From Curtobacterium flaccumfaciens pv. betae (GTDB lineage Bacteria > Actinomycetota > Actinomycetes > Actinomycetales > Microbacteriaceae), in assembly GCF_026241855.1 (NCBI RefSeq), contig NZ_JAPJDC010000001.1:3472001-3536000 (forward strand): a stretch of DNA of 64,000 nt, written 5' to 3'. The position numbers and the translations under genes are program-made. The notes under the pieces are model-generated. The model was not told where the DNA came from. It searched no databases and saw only the letters and a program-made list of their open reading frames with translations. Shown here piece by piece: positions 1-8,606 of this stretch. Each line of letters starts with the position of its first letter. Within the stretch, counting starts at the first letter, position 1.

Positions 1-39
1 GCGGCGCGGCTTGCGCGCGGCAGTCTTGGGGGTAGCCAT
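1..39 (-). CDS. rpsK: 30S ribosomal protein S11, N-terminal fragment (cut by window edge)
   Basis: Only the first 13 codons are inside the window; they read MATPKTAARKPRR, a basic N-terminus typical of actinobacterial S11. The ATG is at 39-37, with a GGAG-type ribosome binding site just upstream on the minus strand and 9 bases after the rpsM stop. The order rpmJ-rpsM-rpsK is the usual alpha-operon order, which supports the call. The rest of the gene lies outside the window. Confidence 0.85.
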   Translation of the reverse strand, partial: MATPKTAARKPRR

Positions 40-48
40 CGGGGTCTC

Positions 49-423
49 CTATCGAGCCTTCTTCTTGCCTGCCACGGTGCGCTTCGGGCCCTTGCGGGTA
101 CGAGCGTTGGTCTTGGTGCGCTGACCGCGCACCGGGAGACCACGACGGTGGCGGAGACCCTCGTAGCTGCCGATCTCGACCTTGCGGCGGATGTCGGCGG
201 CGACCTCACGGCGGAGGTCACCCTCGACCTTGAAGTTGCCCTCGATGAAGTCACGGAGGGCGACGAGCTGGTCGTCGGTCAGGTCCTTGACGCGGATGTC
301 ACCGGAGATACCGGTCTCCGTCAGTGCCTGGACGGCGCGGGTACGGCCGACGCCGTAGATGTACGTGAGTGCGATCTCCACGCGCTTCTCGCGCGGGATG
401 TCGACGCCTGCTAGACGTGCCAT
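49..423 (-). CDS. rpsM: 30S ribosomal protein S13
   Basis: S13 sits in the head of the small subunit and contacts the P-site tRNA and the bridge to the large subunit. The 124-residue product starts [21 protein letters not shown] and carries the helix-two-turn-helix typical of S13. The signature [20 protein letters not shown] is near residues 89-108, and the C-terminal tail is Lys/Arg-rich and contacts tRNA. The start ATG is at 423, with an AGGAG motif upstream. It follows rpmJ after a 183-base spacer and precedes rpsK by 9 bases, the normal alpha-operon position. Confidence 0.98.
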   Translation of the reverse strand: MARLAGVDIPREKRVEIALTYIYGVGRTRAVQALTETGISGDIRVKDLTDDQLVALRDFIEGNFKVEGDLRREVAADIRRKVEIGSYEGLRHRRGLPVRGQRTKTNARTRKGPKRTVAGKKKAR

Positions 424-606
424 GTGATGGCTGCTCCTGTTGTCGATGGAGGTGTGGCGCAGTACCGGTGCTCGGGCCTCCGCCCCGAGGTGTCCCCCGG
501 CCGTCGTGCGACCGGGTTCTGGTACTGCGTTGTCGATCTTCAGTTGTGGGTCGTGCTCGAGCAGCCTAGTGTCCGAGGGACACCGGTGCCGGTCACGCGC
601 CCGGGA

Positions 607-723
607 CTAGCCCTGGCGCTGCTTGTGACGCGGGTTGCTCTTGCAGATCACCATGACGCGGCCCTTGCGGCGAATCACACGGCAGTGTTCGCAGATGGGC
701 TTGACGCTGGGGTTGACCTTCAT
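607..723 (-). CDS. rpmJ: 50S ribosomal protein L36 (zinc-binding form)
   Basis: A very short gene of 38 codons starting [20 protein letters not shown]. The Cys-x2-Cys pair at 11 and 14, Cys26 and His33 form the zinc ribbon of the C+ type of L36, which binds 23S rRNA in the large subunit. The C-terminus ends NPRHKQRQG, as usual. It lies between infA and rpsM. Having the four zinc ligands means this is the zinc-dependent paralogue; some actinobacteria also keep a C- copy that is made under zinc starvation, and none is present here. Confidence 0.97.
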   Translation of the reverse strand: MKVNPSVKPICEHCRVIRRKGRVMVICKSNPRHKQRQG

Positions 724-793
724 GGTTCTTTCCTCGTGCTCGCTGGCTTCGTGCTCGGCAGGATTGCCGTGCCGTTCCTTTCCAGCTCGCGGA

Positions 794-1015
794 TCACTTG
801 TAGCGGTAGACGATCCGGCCGCGGGTCAGGTCGTACGGGCTCAGCTCCACGATCACGCGGTCCTCGGGGAGGATGCGGATGTAGTGCTGGCGCATCTTCC
901 CGGAGATGTGCGCGAGGACCTTGTGTCCGTTCGTCAGCTCAACGCGGAACATCGCGTTGGGCAGAGCTTCGAGCACCGAGCCTTCGATCTCGATGACGCC
1001 GTCTTTCTTGGCCAT
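794..1015 (-). CDS. infA: Translation initiation factor IF-1
   Basis: IF-1 binds the 30S A site and helps IF-2 and IF-3 during initiation. The 73-residue product starts [20 protein letters not shown] and is a single OB fold; the conserved [16 protein letters not shown] segment is near residues 37-54. An open frame continues upstream to 1105, but the extra residues match no IF-1, so the ATG at 1015 is chosen. A strong promoter lies at 1112-1140, giving a leader of about 90 bases. It heads infA-rpmJ-rpsM-rpsK and is divergent from the LCP gene at 1310. Confidence 0.97.
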   Translation of the reverse strand: MAKKDGVIEIEGSVLEALPNAMFRVELTNGHKVLAHISGKMRQHYIRILPEDRVIVELSPYDLTRGRIVYRYK

Positions 1016-1111
1016 AGCCTCACTGTCGCTTGGTTGTGGAACAGGTGTGATCCCCGAACCGGTCTGCGGGTCGGTCGCCACACCCGAGAGGGCATGACAC
1101 ACCAAAGATCG

Positions 1112-1140
1112 ATCTTATGTGGTAAACCCGCAATTGCCAA
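1112..1140 (-). promoter_or_regulatory. Promoter of infA operon
   Basis: On the minus strand, TTGGCA (1140-1135) and TAAGAT (1117-1112) are separated by 17 bases. This is a near-consensus vegetative-sigma promoter in a locally AT-richer stretch. Transcription would start near 1105 and run into infA. It implies that the infA-rpmJ-rpsM-rpsK part of the alpha operon is transcribed on its own, as expected since an opposite-strand gene separates it from map. Confidence 0.75.
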
Positions 1141-1309
1141 GTGGGGATGCGGAACACCCCACGTCTGGGGCTTCCGGAACCGTGGCTGAGCGTTCCACAG
1201 TGGTTTGACGGCGCGCTCAGGGCGCGCACCAGCGCGCGAACCGTAGTTTGGCTCCGCAGCCACGTCCGCCGCACCAGCAGTTCGCGCCGGACCACCGAAC
1301 GGAGAACAC

Positions 1310-2587
1310 GTGCCCGACGCCACCCGACGCCCCTTCGCCAGCCACGGCAAGCAGGCCCGTCGTCGGGGTTGGGGCACGCTCGTCACCGTCGTCGCGGCCA
1401 CCGTCCCCGTCCTGCTCGTTAGCGGCACCAGCGTCGCCGCGATCGCCGGGGCGCAGCTCGCCACCGCCCCGCAGACCGTCGCACTGAGCACCGACGACCA
1501 GAACACCGCCAAGACCGCGGACATCTCGGCGATCAAGGGCGGGGCGAACATCCTGCTCATCGGCAGCGACACCCGGGTCGGCCAGTTCGACTCCGACGAG
1601 GACGTCGAGGGCGCCCGCAACGACGTCACGATGCTCATCCACATCTCGGCGGACCACCAGCAGCTCACCGCGGTCAGCTTCCCCCGTGACCTGATGGTCC
1701 CGATCCCGGCCTGCACCAACCCCGCGACCGGCACGACCTACCCCGCGTCCACCTCGGCGATGTTCAACACCGCGCTCGGCAACGGCGGTGTCTCCTGCGT
1801 CGTGGACACGGTCGAGAACCTGACCGGCCTGAGCATCCCCTACGCCGGGCTCATCACCTTCGACGGCGTGATCGAGATGTCGAACGCCCTCGGCGGCGTG
1901 GACGTGTGCGTCGCCGAGCCGATCGACGACACGTTCACCGGCCTGCACCTCACGACGGGCTCGCACTCCCTCGAGGGCTCGGACGCCCTCGCCTTCCTGC
2001 GCACCCGCCACGGGGTCGGCGACGGCAGCGACCTCGCCCGCATCAGCTCGCAGCAGGTGTTCCTGTCGGCGCTCCTCCGCAAGGTCACCTCGGACGGCAC
2101 GCTCTCGAACCCGATCACGCTCTACAAGCTGGCCGGTGCCGCCCTGTCCAACATGACGCTGTCCGACGGCCTGGCCCAGACCGGCACCCTGGTCAAGCTC
2201 GCCGCGGCGCTGCGGGGGATGAGCACGGCCAACATGCTCTTCGTGCAGTACCCGGTGGCCGACGACCCCGACGACAGCGCCCGGGTGATCGTCGACCAGG
2301 AGACGGCCCACACCCTGAACGTGGCGCTGCAGAACGACGTCCGGTCCTCGCTGAGCGACTCGAGCACCGGTCGCGCGTCCGAGGAGTCGCCGTCGGGCGG
2401 CGGGACCTCGACCGGCACCGGGTCGTCCGGCACCACGGGTTCGTCCGGGACCCCGTCGACCGCCGGCACGCCGTCAGCGACGCCGAGCGCGACCGCCACC
2501 CGGACGCCGACCGCGTCGGCGACGCCGCTGCCCTCGTCGATCACCGGGCAGAGCGCCTCCGAGGAGACCTGCTCCGTCGGCAACTGA
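1310..2587 (+). CDS. LytR-CpsA-Psr (LCP) family envelope glycopolymer transferase
   Basis: LCP proteins attach undecaprenyl-linked glycopolymers to peptidoglycan on the outer face of the membrane. The 425-residue product has a basic N-terminus, one membrane segment near residues 21-45, then the LCP domain. Markers visible are NILLIGSDTR (pyrophosphate/lipid-binding Arg and Asp), RNDVTMLIHIS, SFPRDLMV and ALAFLRTRHG. The last 80 residues are a Ser/Thr/Gly/Pro low-complexity tail, probably wall-spanning. The GTG start at 1310 follows GGAG at 1301. It is encoded against the ribosomal genes, between map and infA. Which glycopolymer it transfers cannot be told from sequence. Confidence 0.9.
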   Translation: MPDATRRPFASHGKQARRRGWGTLVTVVAATVPVLLVSGTSVAAIAGAQLATAPQTVALSTDDQNTAKTADISAIKGGANILLIGSDTRVGQFDSDEDVEGARNDVTMLIHISADHQQLTAVSFPRDLMVPIPACTNPATGTTYPASTSAMFNTALGNGGVSCVVDTVENLTGLSIPYAGLITFDGVIEMSNALGGVDVCVAEPIDDTFTGLHLTTGSHSLEGSDALAFLRTRHGVGDGSDLARISSQQVFLSALLRKVTSDGTLSNPITLYKLAGAALSNMTLSDGLAQTGTLVKLAAALRGMSTANMLFVQYPVADDPDDSARVIVDQETAHTLNVALQNDVRSSLSDSSTGRASEESPSGGGTSTGTGSSGTTGSSGTPSTAGTPSATPSATATRTPTASATPLPSSITGQSASEETCSVGN

Positions 2588-2747
2588 CGCGACGCCAGGG
2601 CGTCCGTCCGGCACTGGTCGGGCGGGTCCGCGCGAGGTGGGCGATACGTCGGACGTCAGCCGGGCCTCCCGGCCGTCGCGTCGCGCAGATGCGCGCGTCG
2701 CGCAGGTGCGCCGGTCGTCGGCACCGGATCCGGACTGGAGGCCCGTC
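2588..2747. repeat. Convergent intergenic spacer with inverted REP-like pair and a 17-bp tandem duplication
   Basis: This spacer lies between the stop codons of the LCP gene and map. An inverted pair of the dispersed motif occurs at 2660-2675 (minus copy) and 2731-2746 (plus copy); the complementary GGGCCTCC/GGAGGCCC arms could pair. Between them, a 17-base unit beginning CGCGTCGCGCAG is repeated in tandem at 2677-2693 and 2694-2710 with one mismatch. No classical terminator with a T-run is evident; the paired repeats may act as a bidirectional one. Confidence 0.6.
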
Positions 2748-3581
2748 CTACGGGATCGGGACGGGCGTCACACCCAGCGGGGCCAGGCCGCGAGCGCCGC
2801 CGTCGGCGGCCGTGAGCACCCAGATCCCAGCCGCGTGCACCGCGACGCTGTGCTCCCAGTGCGCGGCGTCCGAACCGTCGAGCGTGCGGACGGTCCAGTC
2901 GTCGTCGTCCGTCGAGCTGTCGATCGTGCCGGCCGTGACCATCGGTTCGATGGCGACCACCAGCCCCGGCTTGACGGCAGGGCCGGCACCACGGACGCGG
3001 TAGTTGAAGACCGGCGGGTCCTCGTGCATCGACCGGCCGATGCCGTGACCGGTGTAGTCCTCGACGATGCCCCACGCGCCGGTCTCGTCGATCGCGTCTT
3101 CCACCGCGGAGCCCACCTCGTGCAGGTTCTTCGCGTGGGCGAGCGCGGCGATGCCGTGCCAGAGCGACCGCTCGGTCGTCTCGCAGAGCGTCTGCCGCGC
3201 TGCGGTGACCGTGGCGTCGCCACCGGGCACGACCGTCGTGAACGCGCTGTCGCCGTTCCAGCCGTCGACCTCGGCGCCGGCGTCCACCGACACGATGTCG
3301 CCGGGCGCGAGCACGCGCTCACCGGGGATCCCGTGCACGATCTCGTCGTTCACGGACACGCACAGCGTGTGGCGGTAGCCGGGCACGAGCTGGAAGTTCG
3401 GGATCCCGCCGCCGTCACGGATGGTGCGCTCGGCGATCGCGTCGAGTTCGCCGGTCGTGATGCCCGGGCGGATCGCTGCACGGACGGCGTCGAGCGCCTC
3501 GGCGGTCAGCAGGCCCGGCCGGACCATCGCCCGGAGCTCGTCCGGGGTCTTGTAGATCGAGGGCTTCTTGAACCGCACCAC
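2748..3581 (-). CDS. map: Methionine aminopeptidase, type I
   Basis: Removes the initiator methionine from nascent proteins in the cytoplasm, using two metal ions. The 277-residue product has the pita-bread fold markers in order: the first ligand Asp in VSVDAGAEVDGWNGDSAF, the second in the same stretch (NGDSAF), the His in GHGIGRSMHEDPPV, the Glu in VAIEPMV and the last Glu in HWEHSVAVH. Two adjacent GTG codons at 3581 and 3578 can serve as start. It lies 5 bases after adk and ends the spc operon. Some actinobacteria have a second map; none is in this window. Confidence 0.96.
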   Translation of the reverse strand: MVRFKKPSIYKTPDELRAMVRPGLLTAEALDAVRAAIRPGITTGELDAIAERTIRDGGGIPNFQLVPGYRHTLCVSVNDEIVHGIPGERVLAPGDIVSVDAGAEVDGWNGDSAFTTVVPGGDATVTAARQTLCETTERSLWHGIAALAHAKNLHEVGSAVEDAIDETGAWGIVEDYTGHGIGRSMHEDPPVFNYRVRGAGPAVKPGLVVAIEPMVTAGTIDSSTDDDDWTVRTLDGSDAAHWEHSVAVHAAGIWVLTAADGGARGLAPLGVTPVPIP

Positions 3582-3586
3582 GCTGG

Positions 3587-4177
3587 TCAGACGGTCGCGG
3601 AGAGCCCGCGGCCCGCCAGTGCCGTCTGGATGCGGTCGCCGACCTCGTCGATCGCGCCGAGGCCGTCGACGTCGACAACCAGGCCACGCTCGCCGTACGC
3701 CGCCACGATGGGCGCCGTCTGCTCGGCGTAGACCTGCTGACGACGACGGATCGTCTCCTCGTTGTCGTCGCTGCGACCCTGGTCCTCGGCACGCTTGAGC
3801 AGGCGGCCGACGAGCTCGTCCTGGTCGGCGACGAGCTGCACGACGGCGTCGATCGCGGTGCCCTGCTCGGCGAGCAGCGCATCGAGGTACTCGACCTGAC
3901 CGACCGTGCGCGGGTACCCGTCCAGCAGGAACCCGTGCTCGGCGTCGGGCTCCTGCAGGCGGGACTTCACGAGCTCGTTCGTCAGGGAGTCCGGCACGTA
4001 CTCGCCGGCGTCCATGATCGCCTTCGCCTGCACACCGAGCGGGGTGCCCTCTGCCACGTTCTTGCGGAAGATGTCCCCGGTCGAGATCGCGGGGATCCCG
4101 AGGGAGTCAGCGATGCGGCCGGCCTGGGTGCCCTTCCCTGCTCCGGGAGGTCCGACGATGATGAGACGTGCGCTCAA
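3587..4177 (-). CDS. adk: Adenylate kinase
   Basis: Interconverts AMP plus ATP and two ADP. The 196-residue product opens with the P-loop GPPGAGKGT at residues 9-17. It then has the AMP-binding STGDIFR segment and the LLDGYPRT motif near residue 86. The LID region is the short form: no zinc cysteines are present, unlike many Gram-positive Adk proteins of about 215 residues. Its ATG overlaps the secY stop by 4 bases, so translation is probably coupled within secY-adk-map. Confidence 0.97.
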   Translation of the reverse strand: MSARLIIVGPPGAGKGTQAGRIADSLGIPAISTGDIFRKNVAEGTPLGVQAKAIMDAGEYVPDSLTNELVKSRLQEPDAEHGFLLDGYPRTVGQVEYLDALLAEQGTAIDAVVQLVADQDELVGRLLKRAEDQGRSDDNEETIRRRQQVYAEQTAPIVAAYGERGLVVDVDGLGAIDEVGDRIQTALAGRGLSATV

Positions 4178-5496
4178 CGGAGAAGCCCTTCGTAGTGACG
4201 CTGCTGCAGCTGCGAGTCGATCTGCTTCACGGTCTCGAGACCGACACCCACGATGATGAGGATGCTCGCGCCACCGAACGGGAAGTTCTGGTTCGCGCCG
4301 AACAGCGCCAGTGCTGCCAGCGGGATGAGCGCGATGAGACCGAGGTAGAGCGAGCCGGGCAGCGTCACCCGGGTGAGGACGTAGTCGAGGTACTCGGCGG
4401 TCGGACGACCGGCACGGATGCCGGGGATGAACCCGCCGTACTTCTTCATGTTGTCGGCGACCTCTTCGGGGTTGAAGGTGATCGCCACGTAGAAGTACGT
4501 GAACCCGACGATGAGCAGGAAGTACAGGACCATGTAGAACCAGTTGTCACCCGAGGTCAGGTTGTTCTGGATCCAGGTCACCCACGCGGCCGGCTCGGAG
4601 CCGTCCGAGGGCTGGTTGAACTGCGCGATCAGGGCCGGCAGGTACAGCAGCGACGAGGCGAAGATGACGGGCACGACGCCGGCCATGTTGACCTTGATCG
4701 GGATGTAGGTGTTGTTGCCGCCGTACGTCCGCCGCCCCACCATGCGCTTGGCGTACTGCACGGGGATCCGCCGCTGTGACTGCTCGACGAACACGACGGC
4801 CATCATGATCACGAGTCCGACCAGGATCACGAACAGGAAGAGCTCGAACGACTGCGACTGCTCGATCGCCCAGAGCGCCGACGGGAACTGCGCCGCGATC
4901 GACGTGAAGATCAGGAGCGACATGCCGTTGCCGATGCCGCGCTCGGTGACGAGCTCGCCCATCCACATGATGAGGCCGGTGCCGGCGGTCAGCGTGACGA
5001 CCATCAGCATGATGGCGTACCAGCTGTCGTTCGAGATGATCGAGGTGCAGGACGCGGAGGCGTTGGTGCCGAACAGGGCGCCGGAGCGGGCGACCGTGAT
5101 CAGCGTCGTGGACTGCAGGACACCGAGTGCGATCGTGAGGTAGCGCGTGTACTGCGTCAGCTTCGCCTGGCCCGACTGGCCCTCCTTGTAGAGGGTGTCG
5201 AAGTGCGGGATGACCACACGCAGGAGCTGCACGATGATCGACGACGTGATGTACGGCATGATGCCGAGCGCGAAGACCGAGAGCTTCAGCAGCGCGCCGC
5301 CGGAGAAGAGGTTGATGAGGTCGTAGAGACCGCCGGAGGACGACGCGCTGGCGAGACAGCTCTGCACGGCGGCGTAGTCGACGAACGGTGCCGGGATGTA
5401 CGACCCGAGACGGAACAGCGCGATGATCGCGAGGGTGAAGCCGATCTTCTTGCGAAGATCAGGGGTGCGCATGATGCGCGCGACCGCTCTGAACAC
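4174..5496 (-). CDS. secY: Protein translocase channel subunit SecY
   Basis: Forms the Sec channel with SecE and SecG. The 440-residue product has ten hydrophobic segments. The N-terminus is [21 protein letters not shown]; the lateral gate region [10 protein letters not shown] and the cytosolic loop with [12 protein letters not shown] (near residues 240-252, a SecA/ribosome contact) are present. The C-terminal tail [11 protein letters not shown] is short. It is separated from rplO by a 147-base spacer that holds a perfect hairpin, so its expression may be partly uncoupled from the upstream ribosomal genes. Confidence 0.97.
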   Translation of the reverse strand: MFRAVARIMRTPDLRKKIGFTLAIIALFRLGSYIPAPFVDYAAVQSCLASASSSGGLYDLINLFSGGALLKLSVFALGIMPYITSSIIVQLLRVVIPHFDTLYKEGQSGQAKLTQYTRYLTIALGVLQSTTLITVARSGALFGTNASASCTSIISNDSWYAIMLMVVTLTAGTGLIMWMGELVTERGIGNGMSLLIFTSIAAQFPSALWAIEQSQSFELFLFVILVGLVIMMAVVFVEQSQRRIPVQYAKRMVGRRTYGGNNTYIPIKVNMAGVVPVIFASSLLYLPALIAQFNQPSDGSEPAAWVTWIQNNLTSGDNWFYMVLYFLLIVGFTYFYVAITFNPEEVADNMKKYGGFIPGIRAGRPTAEYLDYVLTRVTLPGSLYLGLIALIPLAALALFGANQNFPFGGASILIIVGVGLETVKQIDSQLQQRHYEGLLR

Positions 5497-5604
5497 GATG
5501 ACTCCGAACTTGTGGGACCGGGGCCGTCGATCGCGGCCGGACCGGTTTCGGTCGGCAGGGCCGACCTGGCCGACGGATGCCGGCCACTGTCAAGGAAACC
5601 GTAA

Positions 5605-5636
5605 CGGCGGCCCGTGCGCAAACGCACGGGCCGCCG
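5605..5636 (-). terminator. Hairpin between rplO and secY (attenuator or partial terminator)
   Basis: A perfect 14-bp stem (CGGCGGCCCGTGCG with its complement) closes a CAAA loop 8 bases after the rplO stop codon. On the minus strand it is followed by a short pyrimidine-rich stretch (GGTTTCCTT), not a long T-run. A TTGACA hexamer follows at 5593-5588, but no matching -10 is seen. It could reduce read-through into secY-adk-map or protect the upstream mRNA end. Confidence 0.6.
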
Positions 5637-5643
5637 ACGGGGG

Positions 5644-6108
5644 TTACTGGGAGACGGTGCCGCCAGCAGCCACGATCTTCTCGGCGGCGGACGCCGAGAC
5701 CTTGTCGACCGTGACCGTGATCTTCACGGTGATGTCACCCTGACCGAGAACCTTGACCTTCTCGTTCTTGCGGACGGCGCCCTTGGCGACCAGGCCCGCA
5801 ACGGTGACGTCGCCACCATCGGGGTAGAGCTCCGAGATCTTGTCCAGGTTCACGACCTGGTACTCGACCCGGAACGGGTTCTTGAACCCGCGGAGCTTCG
5901 GGGTGCGCATGTGCAGCGGCATCTGCCCACCCTCGAAGCCGACCCGGACCTGGTAACGGGCCTTCGTGCCCTTGGTACCACGCCCAGCGGTCTTGCCCTT
6001 CGAGCCCTCACCGCGACCCACGCGGGTGCGGTCCTTCTTGGCGCCCTCTGCGGGACGGAGGTGGTGCAGCTTCAGCACCTGCACGCGCTCGTTCTTCTCG
6101 TCGCTCAT
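5644..6108 (-). CDS. rplO: 50S ribosomal protein L15
   Basis: Late-assembly large-subunit protein. The 154-residue product starts [20 protein letters not shown] and has the L15 signature [21 protein letters not shown] near residues 27-48, where basic Gly-rich residues thread into 23S rRNA. The end is the usual globular C-terminal domain. The ATG overlaps the rpmD stop by 4 bases. The downstream hairpin at 5605-5636 marks the end of the ribosomal part of the spc operon. Confidence 0.97.
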   Translation of the reverse strand: MSDEKNERVQVLKLHHLRPAEGAKKDRTRVGRGEGSKGKTAGRGTKGTKARYQVRVGFEGGQMPLHMRTPKLRGFKNPFRVEYQVVNLDKISELYPDGGDVTVAGLVAKGAVRKNEKVKVLGQGDITVKITVTVDKVSASAAEKIVAAGGTVSQ

Positions 6109-6290
6109 GCGTCGACCTCCTCGACCTTCACGAGGTGCGCCACCGTCGCGATGTACCCGCGGTTCTGGGAGTTGTCCTCACGCTCGACCGAACGGCCGAT
6201 GCGCTTGAGGCCCAGGCTGCGCAGGGTGTCGCGCTGGTACTGCTTCTCGCTGATAACGGACTTGATCTGCGTGATCTTCAGCATCGCCAT
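6105..6290 (-). CDS. rpmD: 50S ribosomal protein L30
   Basis: Small 61-residue large-subunit protein starting [20 protein letters not shown], with the conserved [16 protein letters not shown] segment near residues 25-40. The ATG at 6290 shares one base with the rpsE stop (TGATG), which fits translational coupling. A GTG one codon upstream could also serve, but the ATG gives the usual length. Its stop overlaps the rplO start. Confidence 0.96.
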   Translation of the reverse strand: MAMLKITQIKSVISEKQYQRDTLRSLGLKRIGRSVEREDNSQNRGYIATVAHLVKVEEVDA

Positions 6291-7138
6291 CACGCACCTG
6301 CCTTCTCGGTCGCGGCACGCAGGGCTGCGGCCTCGGCCTGGAGCAGACGGGCCGGGACGACCCGCTCGACGTCGAGGCCACGACGGCTCGCGACGGCGCG
6401 GGGCTCCTCGAGCTGCTTCAGAGCCTCGACGGTCGCGTGCACGATGTTGATGGTGTTCGACGAGCCGAGCGACTTGCTCAGGACGTCGTGGATGCCGGCG
6501 CACTCGAGCACGGCGCGGACCGGACCACCGGCGATGACACCGGTACCGGGGCCGGCCGGACGCAGGAGGACGACGCCAGCGGCGGCTTCACCCTGCACCG
6601 GGTGCGGGATCGTGTTGCCGACGCGGGGGACGCGGAAGAAGTTCTTCTTCGCCTCTTCGACACCCTTGGAGATCGCCGTGGGGACCTCCTTGGCCTTGCC
6701 GTAGCCGACGCCCACGAGGCCGTTGCCGTCACCGACGACGACGAGCGCCGTGAAGCTGAAGCGACGACCACCCTTGACGACCTTCGAGACGCGGTTGATG
6801 GTCACCACGCGCTCGAGGAACTGGCTGTCGCCACCGCGGTTGTTGCGGTCGCGGCCCTGCTGACGGTCACGACCGCCACCACGACGGCCACGGTTGTCAG
6901 CGGAGTCGCGGTTGTTGGACGCGGAGCCCGCGGCGGTCTCGACCGGACGCTCGGCAACGGCAGGTGCCTCCGCCTCCTTGCCGGTCTTGGCGCCCTCGGT
7001 GGTCGCCTCGGCGGTTGCCTCGGTGGCCGTGGCCTCCGTGCTCGCCTCGGTGGTCTCCGTGGTCTCGACTGCCTCGGTCTCCGTGGCCTCGACGGCCTCG
7101 GTCTTGGCGTCTTCGTTGGTGTTCGCGTTGTCGCTCAC
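6290..7138 (-). CDS. rpsE: 30S ribosomal protein S5 with long low-complexity N-terminal extension
   Basis: S5 acts in mRNA unwinding and decoding fidelity. The conserved S5 core starts near residue 105 ([20 protein letters not shown]) and carries the double-stranded-RNA-binding and C-terminal domains to residue 282. The first 104 residues are unusual: residues 10-75 are Glu/Thr/Ala-rich with ETE/ATE-type repeats, and residues 80-104 are Arg/Gly/Asn-rich. E. coli S5 is about 167 residues. The start is GTG at 7138, overlapping the rplR stop by 4 bases. No internal start close to residue 105 with a good binding site was found, so the extension is probably real. Confidence 0.95.
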   Translation of the reverse strand: MSDNANTNEDAKTEAVEATETEAVETTETTEASTEATATEATAEATTEGAKTGKEAEAPAVAERPVETAAGSASNNRDSADNRGRRGGGRDRQQGRDRNNRGGDSQFLERVVTINRVSKVVKGGRRFSFTALVVVGDGNGLVGVGYGKAKEVPTAISKGVEEAKKNFFRVPRVGNTIPHPVQGEAAAGVVLLRPAGPGTGVIAGGPVRAVLECAGIHDVLSKSLGSSNTINIVHATVEALKQLEEPRAVASRRGLDVERVVPARLLQAEAAALRAATEKAGA

Positions 7139-7509
7139 AGGTTCAGCCCTCCTTCACGGGCACCATCGGCGATCGCGGCGACGCGACCGGCGTACTTGCT
7201 GCCACCGCGGTCGAAGACCACGGCCTCGACGCCAGCCGACTTCGCGCGCTCGGCGAGGAGCTCACCGACGCGACGGGCCTTGGCGGTCTTGTCGCCGTCG
7301 AACGAGCGGAGGTCTGCCTCCATCGTCGAGGCGCTGGCGAGGGTGTGACCCTTCGAGTCGTCGATGACCTGCACGAACACGTGACGCGACGAGCGGGTGA
7401 CGGCGAGACGGGGACGAGCCTCGGTGCCGGTGATCTTCTTGCGGAGACGGTTGTGACGACGCGCCTTGGCGGCCGCCTTGCTCTTGCCTCGTGTCTTGAG
7501 GAGTCCCAT
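7135..7509 (-). CDS. rplR: 50S ribosomal protein L18
   Basis: Binds 5S rRNA in the central protuberance with L5. The 124-residue product starts [20 protein letters not shown] and ends [17 protein letters not shown], a canonical L18 C-terminus. Two starts are possible: GTG at 7515, which overlaps the rplF stop, or ATG at 7509. The ATG is favoured because the AGG motif lies about 9 bases upstream of it. The same GTGATCATG arrangement recurs at the rplC/rplD junction. The stop overlaps rpsE. Confidence 0.95.
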   Translation of the reverse strand: MGLLKTRGKSKAAAKARRHNRLRKKITGTEARPRLAVTRSSRHVFVQVIDDSKGHTLASASTMEADLRSFDGDKTAKARRVGELLAERAKSAGVEAVVFDRGGSKYAGRVAAIADGAREGGLNL

Positions 7510-7511
7510 GA

Positions 7512-8048
7512 TCACTTACCTGACTTTCCGGCCTTGCGGCGCACGTTCTCGCCGGCGTAACGGACACCCTTGCCCTTGTAGGGCTCGGGCTTCCGGAGCT
7601 TCCGGATGTTCGCGGCGACCTCGCCGACAGCCTGCTTGTCGATACCGGCGACGGTGACCTTGTTGTTGCCCTCCACCGCGAAGCTGATGCCCGCCGGCGG
7701 CTCGACCGTGATCGAGTGGGAGTACCCGAGCGCGAACTCGAGGTTCGAGCCCTTGGCCGCGACACGGTAACCGGTGCCGACGACCTCGAGGCCCTTGGTG
7801 TAGCCCTGGGTCACGCCGATGATGTTGTTGGCGATGAGGGTCCGGGTCAGTCCGTGGAGCGAACGCGACTCGCGCTCGTCGTCCGGACGGGTGACGAGGA
7901 CCTGGTTCTCCTCGACCTTGGCCTGGATGGGCTCCGCGATGACGAGCGCGAGCTCGCCCTTCGGGCCCTTGACCGCCACGTTCTGACCGTCAACGGAGAC
8001 GGTGACGCCGGCGGGGATGTCGATGGGGAGACGTCCGATTCGTGACAT
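7512..8048 (-). CDS. rplF: 50S ribosomal protein L6
   Basis: Located near the GTPase-associated centre of the large subunit. The 178-residue product starts [20 protein letters not shown] and contains the two L6 repeats. The C-terminal signature [20 protein letters not shown] is near residues 155-174. It lies 6 bases after rpsH and is followed directly by rplR. Length and ends match the bacterial family. Confidence 0.97.
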   Translation of the reverse strand: MSRIGRLPIDIPAGVTVSVDGQNVAVKGPKGELALVIAEPIQAKVEENQVLVTRPDDERESRSLHGLTRTLIANNIIGVTQGYTKGLEVVGTGYRVAAKGSNLEFALGYSHSITVEPPAGISFAVEGNNKVTVAGIDKQAVGEVAANIRKLRKPEPYKGKGVRYAGENVRRKAGKSGK

Positions 8049-8054
8049 TGTCGA

Positions 8055-8453
8055 TCACCACACGTAGGCGAGGACTTCCCCACCCACGCCCTTCTGCTCG
8101 GCTTCGCGGTCGGTCAGGAGGCCGGAGGAGGTCGAGAGGATCGCCACGCCGAGGCCACCGAGGACCTGGGGGATCTCCGTCGACTTCGCGTAGACCCGGA
8201 GGCCCGGCTTCGAGACGCGCTTGATGCCGGCGATCGAACGCTCGCGCTCGGGGCCGTACTTCAGGTCGATGGTGAGGGTCTGCCCGACTCGGGCGTCCTC
8301 CACCTTCCACTCGCTGATGTAGCCCTCACGCTTGAGGATGTCGGCGATGTTCTTCTTGAGCTTGGAGCTCGGGAGCGCGACTGCGTCGTGGTGCGCGGAG
8401 TTCGCGTTCCGCAATCTGGTCAGCATGTCTGCGACCGGATCGGTCATCGTCAT
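8055..8453 (-). CDS. rpsH: 30S ribosomal protein S8
   Basis: Binds the central domain of 16S rRNA; in E. coli it also represses spc-operon translation. The 132-residue product starts [20 protein letters not shown] and ends with the canonical [27 protein letters not shown] region. The open frame extends 14 codons further upstream, but those residues are not S8-like. ATG at 8453 or two codons later at 8447 is the start. A 153-base spacer with a strong hairpin separates it from rplE; rpsN, often found here, is absent. Confidence 0.96.
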   Translation of the reverse strand: MTMTDPVADMLTRLRNANSAHHDAVALPSSKLKKNIADILKREGYISEWKVEDARVGQTLTIDLKYGPERERSIAGIKRVSKPGLRVYAKSTEIPQVLGGLGVAILSTSSGLLTDREAEQKGVGGEVLAYVW

Positions 8454-8557
8454 GATGTTCGTCCATTTCTCACCTGGTTTCGACACCCGTTCCACGAATG
8501 CCGACCTGAGCGATCGAGTGATCCCGGGGCGGTTCCCCGAGATCGGTGTGTTCGTGC

Positions 8558-8593
8558 GTGCGGGCCGGAGGACGTGAATCCTCCGGCCCGCAC
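8558..8593 (-). terminator. Hairpin between rplE and rpsH
   Basis: A perfect 14-bp GC-rich stem (GTGCGGGCCGGAGG and its complement) encloses an 8-base loop, ACGTGAAT. It begins about 14 bases after the rplE stop on the minus strand. No T-run follows, so it may be a Rho-independent terminator of the T-less actinobacterial kind, an RNA processing or stability element, or an S8-type regulatory site. It splits the spc operon at the position where rpsN often lies. Confidence 0.6.
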
Positions 8594-8606
8594 CGCCCGA
8601 AGTAGT

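Noticed and set aside
1016-1105. Extended IF-1 start at 1105
   Set aside because: IF-1 proteins begin MAKKDG; the -10 box at 1112-1117 puts transcription start about here.
5588-5593. TTGACA hexamer before secY as a promoter
   Set aside because: No acceptable -10 sequence at 16-19 bases; the match alone is not sufficient.
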